This document shows, one piece after another, positions 1-7,422 of a DNA stretch of 38,001 nucleotides (position 1 is the stretch's first letter; each line of letters begins with the position of its first letter). Position numbers and translations under genes: made by a program. Source of the DNA: Pseudonocardia nigra (GTDB taxonomy: Bacteria > Actinomycetota > Actinomycetes > Mycobacteriales > Pseudonocardiaceae). Below the pieces are notes generated by a model. That model was not told where the DNA came from, did no database searches, and saw nothing but the letters and a program-made list of their open reading frames with translations. The stretch is from contig NZ_JAHKRK010000054.1 of NCBI RefSeq assembly GCF_019396355.1, positions 1 through 38,001 on the forward strand, written 5' to 3'.

Positions 1-439
1 CCGACCCCGCGGCCGCCGGCATGGCCGGAAGCACTCCGGTGGCCTCGCCCGCGGTGACGGCGATGGCGCGCTCCTCGGCGGCGGCCGCCGCTTCCGCCTC
101 CTCCGCGGCGCGCGCGGCCTCGTCCGCGGCGGCCTCGGCCTCCTCGGCGGCACGGGCGGCGGCGGCGATGGCGGCCGAGGCAGCGGCCGCGGCGGTGGCA
201 GCCCGCGACTCGGCCACCTCCGCGGCGGCTTCGGCCGCACGGCGCCGGCGGGCGAGCCCCTCCAGGTCCGGCGCCCCGGGCAAGGGCGCCGGCACGGGCG
301 GGGTCACGGCCGCCTGCTCGGCCGGGTCGCCCGCGGGGGTCTCCGTCCGGACGTCGCCGTCGGGGTGTCGCACGTCCCCGGCCGCGTCGTCGGCGGCTTG
401 CCGGGTCGCGCTGTGTCGTCCACCCACCGCCTCAGCCAT
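1..439 (-). CDS. Ala/Glu-rich protein of unknown function, C-terminus outside the window
   Basis: This frame is open from an ATG at 437-439 to the left edge, giving at least 146 residues. A GGGAGAG ribosome-binding site lies just upstream of the ATG. The first 55 residues or so are hydrophilic and Pro/Asp-rich, ending in a PVPAPLPGAPDLEGLARRRR stretch. After that comes a long run built almost only of Ala, Glu, Arg and Asp, with heptad-like AAEEAEAAA repeats that suggest a long charged helix or coiled coil. I do not recognise a family. The gene lies 153 nt downstream of pxpC on the same strand, so it could be the last gene of that operon or an independent unit. Low-complexity composition makes homology searching unreliable, and the real length is unknown. 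Confidence 0.6.
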   Translation of the reverse strand, partial: MAEAVGGRHSATRQAADDAAGDVRHPDGDVRTETPAGDPAEQAAVTPPVPAPLPGAPDLEGLARRRRAAEAAAEVAESRAATAAAAASAAIAAAARAAEEAEAAADEAARAAEEAEAAAAAEERAIAVTAGEATGVLPAMPAAAGS

Positions 440-592
440 CGCACTCTCCCGTCCCGCCTGTCGTCTCGGGTCCAACGAGCAGATCGGCGGGAAGGCGCGG
501 TCACGACCGTCACTCCGCCCGGTCGAGTGGCCATCCTCACAGGAGGATCACCCGGACGTGCGGAGCGTGCATGCGTGCGTGCCGGCGGGTCG

Positions 593-1570
593 TCAGGGCG
601 AGAGGGCCTCCGCCAGCCGCCGGGACCGCTGCCGGTGGTCGGCGCGGGCCGTGAGCGCCTCCTCCAGGTCGACGGCCACGAACCGCGTGCGGGTGTTCGG
701 CGCCGACTGCGCCACGATGTCGAGATCACCGGAGAGGACGGTACCGACCATCATGTAGCCGCCACCGGACACGGCGTCGCGGTGCAGGATGATCGGCTCG
801 ACGCCGCCGGGCACTTGGATCGAACCGATCGGGTAGGGGGCGTCGACGATGTTCGACGGGTCCTGGCCCGCCCCGAACGGCGGCTCCCGCTCCACGGTCT
901 CCAGCTCGGCACCCTTGTAGCGGAAGCCGATCCGGTCGGCCACGGGGGTGAGCGTCCAGGTCGTGCCGAGGAAGCTCTCCCGGCCCGCGTCGGTGAGCCG
1001 GTGGTCGTAGAGGCCCATGACCACCCGTACCTCGACGTCCTTGCTCAGCGTCTGCCGCAGCTCGGCGGGCACGCTCCGTCCGACGGCCGCACCCGGGCTC
1101 TTCCCGACCGGGAGCCGGTCCCCCGCGGCGAGCGGCCTGCCGGCGAACCCGCCCAGCGCGCCCAGGCCGTAGGTCGACCGGCTGCCCAGCACCTCCGGGA
1201 CGTCGATGCCGCCCGACACCGCGACGTAGGCCCGCGCCCCCGCGGTGAGGTAGGCGAAATCGAGTACGTCGCCCGCCCGCACGGCGAAGGACTCCCAGAT
1301 CGGCCGCTCCTCCCCGTTGACCTTCGGGGTCATGCTCGCGCCGGTGACGGCGACGACGGCGTCGGCCGAGAACGCGAGCTCCGGCCCGAGGTACACGCAC
1401 TCCAGGACCGCGGCGCCCGCCGGGTTGCCGACGAGCAGGTTCGCCGCGCGCAGCGAGTACTGGTCGAGCGCGCCCGATGGCGGGATCCCCAGGTGGTAGT
1501 AGCCCGTGCGGCCGGCGTCCTGCACCGTGGTGGACAGGCCCGGCTTGCGCACCTCGATCTCGTCGGTCAT
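593..1570 (-). CDS. pxpC: 5-oxoprolinase subunit C / biotin-dependent carboxyltransferase family protein
   Basis: The 325-aa product begins MTDEIEVRKPGLSTTVQDAG, the N-terminal signature of the KipA/PxpC (AHS2, allophanate-hydrolase subunit 2) family. Further family blocks are GIPPSGALDQYSLRAANLLV near residue 30 and GGIDVPEVLGSRSTYGLGALGG near residue 125. Length is normal for the family. In characterised systems PxpC acts with PxpB and PxpA in ATP-dependent opening of 5-oxoproline to glutamate; relatives are the carboxyltransferase parts of urea amidolyase. The ATG at 1570 overlaps the pxpB stop by four bases (ATGA), indicating translational coupling. A dedicated biotin carboxylase and carrier in the same operon suggest a biotin-using version, and the true substrate may be another lactam or amide. 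The assignment to the family is firm; the substrate is inference. Confidence 0.9.
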   Translation of the reverse strand: MTDEIEVRKPGLSTTVQDAGRTGYYHLGIPPSGALDQYSLRAANLLVGNPAGAAVLECVYLGPELAFSADAVVAVTGASMTPKVNGEERPIWESFAVRAGDVLDFAYLTAGARAYVAVSGGIDVPEVLGSRSTYGLGALGGFAGRPLAAGDRLPVGKSPGAAVGRSVPAELRQTLSKDVEVRVVMGLYDHRLTDAGRESFLGTTWTLTPVADRIGFRYKGAELETVEREPPFGAGQDPSNIVDAPYPIGSIQVPGGVEPIILHRDAVSGGGYMMVGTVLSGDLDIVAQSAPNTRTRFVAVDLEEALTARADHRQRSRRLAEALSP

Positions 1571-2451
1571 GACAGGACCTCCAGGAGCCGGGCGTTGTAA
1601 CCGTCGGGGTCGTCGAGGAACGGCTGCAGGCTGAACTCCACGGGCCGCGCCTTCACCCGGAACGTCCCGGCCTCCACCTCCGCGACATGTGTGTCGTAGC
1701 GCTCCCGGTCGATGGGGGTGAACTTCACGATGTCGGCGGGACGGAACAGCACCATGAAGTCGGTGAAGTCGGGCAACGACTGGGTGGGGTCGTAGATCGG
1801 GGCGGGCGTGATTCCGAACATCTGGTAGCCGCCCGCGCCGCGCACCGAGTAGATGCAGGAGAAGCAGCCGCCGTAACCGACGGTCTGCTTCGGGGTGTCG
1901 GTGCGCGGCCGCAGGTACTTGGGCACCACGATCTGCCGATCCCGGGGCACCATCTGGTACTTGAACGGCAGCCCGGCCACGAACCCGACCATCGAGGTGA
2001 ACCACGGCGAGCCGGAGTGCGCCGCGATGAACTCGTCCACGTCCGCGTAGCCGTTGATGCGGGCCGCGTACTCGATGTCGGTGGCCTCGGGGTCCTGGTG
2101 CCGGTCCCGGAAGCGCATGAGCGTCTCGGTGGTCCACGGGTCCCGGTAGAGCACCGGGATCTCCAGCACCCGCGTGGGCAGCGCGAGGTCGTGGGCGTCC
2201 CCGACCTGCTTCTCCAGGTCCTGCAGGACGGCGAGCAGCTCTTGCGGCTCGAGCACGTCGGGGTCGTAGCGCACCTGGTAGGACGCGTTGGCCGGGCAGA
2301 TTTCCAGCACGCCGTCGGGCCGCAGCTCACGCAGCGCCTTGGCGATCGCCATGACGCGGAAGTTGGCCTGCAGGCTCATCGCCTCGGCCAGCTCGACGAA
2401 CACGAACTCGTCGCCGCCCCAGCTGTACCGGGCGGCCTGCACGTCCGTCAT
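1567..2451 (-). CDS. pxpB: 5-oxoprolinase subunit B-like (AHS1 / KipI family) protein, long variant
   Basis: The 294-aa product starts at an ATG that overlaps the biotin carboxylase stop by four bases. The KipI/AHS1 core lies in the C-terminal half: GFVAGLPFKYQMVP corresponds to the usual GF.PGFPYL block, and YSVRGAGGYQMFGITPAPIY corresponds to the IYP..SPGGW.LIG block. About 60-80 residues more than the usual 220-240 aa, and the changed GFPYL motif, mark it as a divergent branch. It is expected to form the carboxyltransferase/hydrolase unit with PxpC. The sequence contains several Cys residues (YGGCFSC) not typical of the family. I chose the internal ATG rather than a longer upstream start because of the overlap with accC and the MTDVQAARYSWGGDEFVF beginning. 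Confidence 0.85.
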   Translation of the reverse strand: MTDVQAARYSWGGDEFVFVELAEAMSLQANFRVMAIAKALRELRPDGVLEICPANASYQVRYDPDVLEPQELLAVLQDLEKQVGDAHDLALPTRVLEIPVLYRDPWTTETLMRFRDRHQDPEATDIEYAARINGYADVDEFIAAHSGSPWFTSMVGFVAGLPFKYQMVPRDRQIVVPKYLRPRTDTPKQTVGYGGCFSCIYSVRGAGGYQMFGITPAPIYDPTQSLPDFTDFMVLFRPADIVKFTPIDRERYDTHVAEVEAGTFRVKARPVEFSLQPFLDDPDGYNARLLEVLS

Positions 2452-3803
2452 GCGGATCCCTCCTCGCGGTCGGCCAACCACTGCTCCAGCGTCCCGGTGT
2501 GGAACTGCCCCGCCGCGAACCACGGCTGCTCAAGGATCTTGGTGAACAGCCCCGCCGTGGTCGGCACGCCGTCCACGGTGAACTCCGCCAGCGCGCGGCG
2601 GGACCGGCGGATCGCGGTCTCCCGGTCCTCGCCCCACACCACGACCTTGGCCAGCAGCGAGTCGTAGAACGGCGGGACGGCGGTGTCGGGCTCGAGCCAC
2701 GTGTCGACCCGCACCCACGGCCCCGCGGGCAGCGTCACCCGCCCGACGCGGCCCGGCGAGGGCAGGAAGCCCCGGGCCGGGTCCTCCGCGTTGACCCGGA
2801 ACTCGAGCGCCCAGCCCCGCGCGGTGATGTCGGCCTGGCCGTGCCGCAGGGGCTCACCCGCCGCGATGCGCAACTGCTCGGTGACCAGGTCGACTCCCGT
2901 GACCAGTTCCGTGGTCGGGTGCTCGACCTGGATGCGGGTGTTCATCTCGATGAAGAAGAACTCGTGCGTCTCGTCGTCGACGAGGAACTCCACGGTCCCG
3001 GCGCTGGCGTAGCCGACCTCGCGCGCCAGGCGCACCGCGGCGGAGGTCATGGCGTCCCGCACCCGGGCATCGATCCCCGGCGCGAGCGCCTCCTCCACGA
3101 CCTTCTGCCTGCGCCGTTGCAGCGAGCACTCCCGCTCGAAGAAGTGCACGGCGTCGCTGCCGTCGCCGAGCACCTGCACCTCGACGTGCCGCGCCCGCCG
3201 GACGAAGCGCTCCAGGTACATGCGGCCGTCGCCAAACGCGCTCGCCGCCTCCCGCGACGCGGCCGGGAACGCCGAGCGCAGCCCGGCCTCGTCATCGACG
3301 ACGCGGATGCCGCGCCCGCCGCCGCCCGCCGCGGCCTTCAGCATCACGGGGTAGCCGATGTCCGCGGCGGCCACGGCGGCGTCGACGTCCGCGACCCCGC
3401 CCGGGGTGCCCGGCACCGTCGGCACCCCGGCCGCCGCGGCGACCTGCCGGGCCGCGACCTTGTCGCCCATCTGCTCGATCACGTCCGCGCGCGGCCCGAC
3501 GAACGCGAGGCCCTCGTCGGCGACCGCGGCGGCGAACCCCGCCCGCTCGGAGAGGAACCCGTACCCGGGGTGCACGGCGTCGGCCCCGGTCGAGCGCGCG
3601 GCCTCGAGGATCGCGTCCGCCACGAGGTAGCTCTTGCCGGCGGGCGGGGGCCCGATCTCGACGGCCGCATCGGCCAGCCGGACGTGCAGCGCCTCGGCGT
3701 CCGCAGTGCTGTGCACCGCCACCGTGGAGATACCGAGGTCGCGCGCGGCCCGGATGATCCGGACCGCGATCTCCCCGCGGTTGGCGACGAGGAGCCGCTT
3801 CAC
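2448..3803 (-). CDS. accC: Biotin carboxylase (acetyl-CoA carboxylase biotin carboxylase-type subunit)
   Basis: The 451-aa product is a complete biotin carboxylase. It has the N-terminal LVANRGEIAVRIIRAA block, HPGYGFLSE near residue 78, the ATP-grasp lysine K156 followed by the glycine loop GGGGRG at 160-165, and FIEMNTRIQVEHPTTE at about 284-299 containing the active-site Glu and Arg. It would charge the biotin on the carrier protein encoded next door, using bicarbonate and ATP. No acyl-CoA carboxyltransferase gene is nearby. The only carboxyltransferase-like partners are PxpB and PxpC, which resemble the matching parts of urea carboxylase. This supports a dedicated role in lactam or urea-type carboxylation rather than fatty-acid synthesis. 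It overlaps pxpB by 4 nt. Confidence 0.93.
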   Translation of the reverse strand: MKRLLVANRGEIAVRIIRAARDLGISTVAVHSTADAEALHVRLADAAVEIGPPPAGKSYLVADAILEAARSTGADAVHPGYGFLSERAGFAAAVADEGLAFVGPRADVIEQMGDKVAARQVAAAAGVPTVPGTPGGVADVDAAVAAADIGYPVMLKAAAGGGGRGIRVVDDEAGLRSAFPAASREAASAFGDGRMYLERFVRRARHVEVQVLGDGSDAVHFFERECSLQRRRQKVVEEALAPGIDARVRDAMTSAAVRLAREVGYASAGTVEFLVDDETHEFFFIEMNTRIQVEHPTTELVTGVDLVTEQLRIAAGEPLRHGQADITARGWALEFRVNAEDPARGFLPSPGRVGRVTLPAGPWVRVDTWLEPDTAVPPFYDSLLAKVVVWGEDRETAIRRSRRALAEFTVDGVPTTAGLFTKILEQPWFAAGQFHTGTLEQWLADREEGSA

Positions 3804-3850
3804 GCACAGCCTCGCCGACGCTCGGCTGGCGCTCCGCGCACGCGCTGTGA

Positions 3851-3876
3851 CATTGATTCGCTCGCAAGCTCGCTCA
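3851..3876 (-). repeat. GAGCGAGCTTGCGAGCGAA-type intergenic repeat
   Basis: Read on the minus strand, the stretch that starts at the stop codon of the biotin carrier gene is TGAGCGAGCTTGCGAGCGAA followed by TCAATG. It is itself partly palindromic around AGCTT. The same pattern, with extra G residues, occurs twice at 17041-17092 just before another gene start, so it looks like a dispersed repeat that collects at gene junctions. The rest of the 70-nt gap (3804-3873) contains a small GCCGA/TCGGC dyad and nothing else that I can identify. Confidence 0.55.
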
Positions 3877-4119
3877 TCCGGCCTCGATCACCGCGACCGG
3901 CTGCCCGGCGTCGACCACGTCCTCGTTCTCGACGAGGAACTCGACGACCGTGCCCGCCGCGCCCGCCGGGACGTGGTGGAAGGACTTCATCACCTCGACG
4001 AGGCAGACCGTGTCGGTGGCCGCGACGGACTGGCCCTCGGCGGCGAACACGTCGCTGTCGGGGTCGGGCCTGCGGTAGAAGACGCCGGGGATCGGCGAGA
4101 CGACCTCGTGACGGCTCAC
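3874..4119 (-). CDS. accB: Biotin carboxyl carrier protein (single biotinyl/lipoyl domain)
   Basis: This 81-aa protein is little more than one biotinyl domain. The target lysine is K45 in VEVMKSFHHV; the motif is EVMK rather than the canonical EAMK, which some short actinobacterial and chloroplast-like carriers also deviate from. Flanking features are the N-terminal SPIPGVFYRRPDPDSD block and the C-terminal ENEDVVDAGQPVAVIEA block typical of the fold. No Ala/Pro-rich N-terminal linker is present, so it is shorter than AccB of fatty-acid synthesis. It sits between pxpA (22 nt upstream) and the biotin carboxylase (70 nt downstream), consistent with serving as the swinging arm of the PxpBC-linked enzyme. 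Confidence 0.88.
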   Translation of the reverse strand: MSRHEVVSPIPGVFYRRPDPDSDVFAAEGQSVAATDTVCLVEVMKSFHHVPAGAAGTVVEFLVENEDVVDAGQPVAVIEAG

Positions 4120-4141
4120 TCGGGCTCCTCAGTGTTCGGGA

Positions 4142-4864
4142 TCAGGACAGGTGCGGCCGCAGCGCCTCGTGCACGGCCTTGGCCAGGTCGACGGCGTTGG
4201 GGGTGTCGGAGTGCACGCACACGCAGTCGGCGCGCACCGGGATCTCGGTGCCGTCGACGGCCGTGGCGACGCCCTCGGTCACGGCGCGGACCGCCTTCTG
4301 CGCCGACGACGCCGGGTCGAACGCGGCGTGCTCGCGGGTGATGATCAGCGAGCCGTCCGGGCGGTAGTCCAGGTCGGCGTAGTACTCCGAGAGGAACCCA
4401 CTGTCCCGCGCACCCCAGACCCGCTCGTGGGCGGTGCCGGACATGCCCATCAGCGGCACGCCGAAGACCCCGGCGGCGTCGGCCACCGCCTCGGCCACCT
4501 GCTCGTCGCGCGCGGCCATCCCGTAGAGCGAGCCGTGCGGCTTGATGTGGTTGAGCTCCATGCCCTGGGCGCGCAGGAAGCCCGACAGCGCGCCCACCTG
4601 GTAGATGACGCACGCGGTGAGCTCGTCGCGCTCCATCTTCATCTCGCGGCGGCCGAAACCCTCGCGGTCGGGCAGCGACGGGTGCGCCCCCACGGCCACG
4701 CCGTGCTCCTTCGCCAGCGCCACCGTCCGCTGCATCACCCGCGGATCCGAGGCGTGGAAGCCGCAGGCCACGTTGGCCAGCGTGATCCAGGGCATCAGCC
4801 CCTCGTCGTCGCCGCAGCGGTAGATACTGAAGGCCTCGCCCATGTCGCAGTTGATCGCCACCAT
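4142..4864 (-). CDS. pxpA: 5-oxoprolinase subunit A (LamB/YcsF family)
   Basis: The 240-aa product has the family blocks in order: INCDMGEAF at the N-terminus, ANVACGFHASDP at about 30-41, GAHPSLPDREGFGRR at about 59-73, HIKPHGSLYG near 106, and VRADCVCVHSDTPNAVDLA near the C-terminus. LamB/YcsF proteins are metal-dependent and form the PxpA subunit of prokaryotic 5-oxoprolinase; relatives lie in lactam (lam) utilisation clusters. A GGGAGG site sits seven bases before the ATG. It follows the molybdenum hydroxylase gene by 15 nt and precedes the biotin carrier gene by 22 nt, so all of these are probably on one message. Family assignment is secure; 5-oxoproline as the actual substrate is not. 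Confidence 0.92.
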   Translation of the reverse strand: MVAINCDMGEAFSIYRCGDDEGLMPWITLANVACGFHASDPRVMQRTVALAKEHGVAVGAHPSLPDREGFGRREMKMERDELTACVIYQVGALSGFLRAQGMELNHIKPHGSLYGMAARDEQVAEAVADAAGVFGVPLMGMSGTAHERVWGARDSGFLSEYYADLDYRPDGSLIITREHAAFDPASSAQKAVRAVTEGVATAVDGTEIPVRADCVCVHSDTPNAVDLAKAVHEALRPHLS

Positions 4865-4879
4865 GTCCGGCCCTCCCGG

Positions 4880-7293
4880 TCAGCTCGTGCTCGTCGTGGC
4901 CGAAGTGTCGCGCGCGGCACCGATCGCCCGCCAGATCTGCTCCGGGGTGACCGGCATGTCGAGGTGGGTGACCCCGAGGTGGGACACCGCGTCGATCACC
5001 GCGTTGACGACGGCGGGCGAGGACCCGATCGCCCCGGACTCGCCGATCCCCTTCACGCCCATCGGGTTCGTGGGCGACGGAGTGATCGTCTGCTCCAGGG
5101 TGAAGTTCGGCAGGTCCATGGCGGTCGGGAAGTGGTAGTCGGCGAGCGTGGCGGTGGTCGGGTTGCCCGCCGCGTCGTAGGTCGCCTTCTCGTAGAGCGC
5201 CTGCGCCACGCCCTGCGCGATGCCGCCGTGCAGCTGGCCCTCGACGATCGCCGGGTTCACGACCGGCCCGCAGTCGTCCACGGCGACGTAGCGGACGATC
5301 TCGACCCGCCCGGTCTCCGTGTCGACCTCGGTGACGCAGATGTGGGTGCCGAACGGCCAGGTGAAGTTGGGCGGGTCGAAGTGGGTGTCGGCGGTCAGGT
5401 TGGGCTCCATGCCCTCGGGCAGGTTGTTCGCCAGCGAGGCGGCCATCGCGATCTCCTGGATCGTGACGCCGGGTCCGGAAGTGCCGGCCACGGAGAACCG
5501 GCCGCCGGTGAACTCCAGGTCGTCCTCGTTGGCCTCCAGCAGGTGCGCGGCGATCGTGCGGGCCTTCGCGGCGACCTTCCCGGCCGCCACGTGCACCGCC
5601 ACGCCGCCCACCGGGAGGCTGCGCGAGCCGTAGGTGTCGCGGCCGAAGGGGGCGACGGCGGTGTCGCCGTGCAGCACCTCGACGTCGTCGGGGTGCACCC
5701 CCAGCGCGTCGGCCGCGATCTGCGCCCACGCCGTCTCGTGGCCCTGGCCGTGCGGGGAGGTGCCCGTGACGACCTCGACCTTGCCGCTGATCGTCATCCG
5801 GACGGTGGCGGCCTCCCAGCCGCCGCTCTGCAGCCGCACCCCGGCGGCGACCTTCGACGGTGACAGCCCGCCGCTCTCGGTGAAGTTGCCGATCCCGATG
5901 CCCAGCTGCACGGGCTCCCCGGCCTCCCGGCGGCGGCGCTGCTCGGCGCGCAGCTCGTCGTAGCCGACGACCTCGATCGCCTTGCGCATGCAGGCCTCGT
6001 AGTTGCCCGAGTCGTACATCACCCCGGACGGGACGACGCGCGGCTCGTCGAACGGCTCGATGAGGTTCGCGAGGCGCACCTCGGCGGGATCCATCCCCAG
6101 CTCGCGCGCCAGGTCGTCCATGATCCGCTCGTGCGCGTAGGCGGCCTCGGAGCGGCCGGCGCCGCGGTAGGCGTCGGTCGGGGTGAGGTTGGTGAACACG
6201 CCCTTGCACTCGAAGGAGTACGCGCCGAAGTCGTAGAGCCCGCAGTAGGTGAAGGCGCCGAAGACGGCGATGCCCGGGGTGAGCAGCTGCAGGTAGGCGC
6301 CCATGTCGGCGAGCAGGTTCACCCGCATCCCGAGGATCTTCCCCTCGCGGGTGGCCGCCACGGCGATGCGCTGCACCTGGCCGCGGCCGTGCGTGGTGGC
6401 GATGTGGTTCTCCGAGCGCGTCTCCGTCCACTTGACCGGCGCGCCGAGCCGGCGGGCCAGCGCGAGGGCGAGCGCCTCCTCCGCGTACAGGTTGAGCTTC
6501 GAGCCGAACCCGCCACCCACGTCCGGCGCGACCACCCGGATCTTGCTGTCGGAGATCCCGCAGACCATCGCGATCAGGTCGCGGACGAAGTGCGGCACCT
6601 GGGTGGAGGTGTAGACGGTGAACCCGCCGCCGACCGGGTCCGGGTTGACGACGACCGCGCGCGGCTCCATCGGCGAGGGCAGCACACGCTGCTGCTCGTA
6701 CCGGCCCTCGACCACGACGTCGGCCTGCGCGAACGCGGCGTCCACGTCGCCGACCGCCAGCGGCCAGGTGTAGCAGTGGTTGGTGCCGAGGTCCTCGTGC
6801 ACGAGCGGCGAGCCGGGCTCCAGGGCCGCCTCGATGTCGACGACGGCGGGCAGCTCGTCGTAGTCGACCTCGACGAGCCCGAGCGCGTCCTGCGCCGTGC
6901 GCGGGTCGGTGGCCAGGACGACCGCGACGCCGTCCCCGACGTGGTTGACCTCCCCGCGGGCGAGCGGCGGGTGATCGGGGATCTTGATGTCCTCGTGACC
7001 GGCCAGCCGCACGGCAGCCCGATCGCGAACTCGCCCGCCACGTCCTCACCGGTGAGCACCGCGACCACGCCGGGGAGGGCGCGGGCCGCGTCGCCGTCGA
7101 TCCCGCGGATCCGGGCGTGCGCCAGCGGGCTGCGCAGGACCGCCATGTGGAGCATGCCCGGCAGCGTGATGTTGTCGGTCCACGTGGCCCGGCCGGTCAG
7201 CAGCGCGGCGTCCTCGCGGCGTCGGACGCTCTGCCCGACGTAGCGCCCTGCTCCCGGGGTCTGAGCTGCCGACGGCTCGGCGGTCTGCGTCAT
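4880..7293 (-). pseudogene. Xanthine dehydrogenase / CoxL-type molybdopterin-binding large subunit, frameshifted near 6994
   Basis: The full gene would encode about 804 aa from the ATG at 7293, which has an AGGAGAA ribosome-binding site. The N-terminal 100 residues (MTQTAEPSAA to CGWPVT) form the hammerhead domain. The frame then shifts by one base near 6991-6996: adding one G restores the family sequence VTEDIKIPDHPPLARGE. The rest (4880-7012) is intact and carries GGGFGSKLN, the AYRGAGRSE active-site loop, HGQGHETAW and the C-terminal GVKGIGESGAIG with the general-base Glu. AYRGAGR is the form II pattern, not the AYxCSFR loop of true CO dehydrogenase. No FAD or 2Fe-2S subunit gene is adjacent. 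The enzyme probably hydroxylates an N-heterocycle or aldehyde; the lactam so formed could feed PxpABC. The shift may be a sequencing error or real decay. Confidence 0.85.
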
Positions 7294-7422
7294 GATCGGC
7301 TTCTCCTCGCGACGGGTGTCCCCAGGGTGATCACGGTCACGGTGCGGCGGTAGTGTCCACAGCGGCACCTTCGTCCCCCTGATCGCGCCGATCCGGCACC
7401 CCCTGCCGGCCTGGAGGAACCC
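7294..7422. promoter_or_regulatory. Divergent promoter region between the Mo-hydroxylase operon and the PucR regulator
   Basis: This 129-nt region separates two divergently transcribed genes and must hold both promoters. It contains a perfect 8-bp palindrome GTGATCAC at 7327-7334, followed by a partial second half-site (GGTCAC). A TAGTGT hexamer at 7351-7356 fits a -10 element for the regulator. A PucR operator is expected here because the regulator is adjacent and divergent, but the palindrome is short and the assignment is tentative. Confidence 0.35.

Noticed and set aside
533..548. ATCCTC/GAGGAT dyad after pxpC
   Set aside because: The stem is only 6 bp with a 4-nt loop and it lies 45 nt from the stop; too weak to call a terminator.
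4880..7293. Carbon monoxide dehydrogenase large subunit (CoxL form I)
   Set aside because: The active-site loop is AYRGAGR, not AYxCSFR, and no coxM or coxS genes are adjacent.
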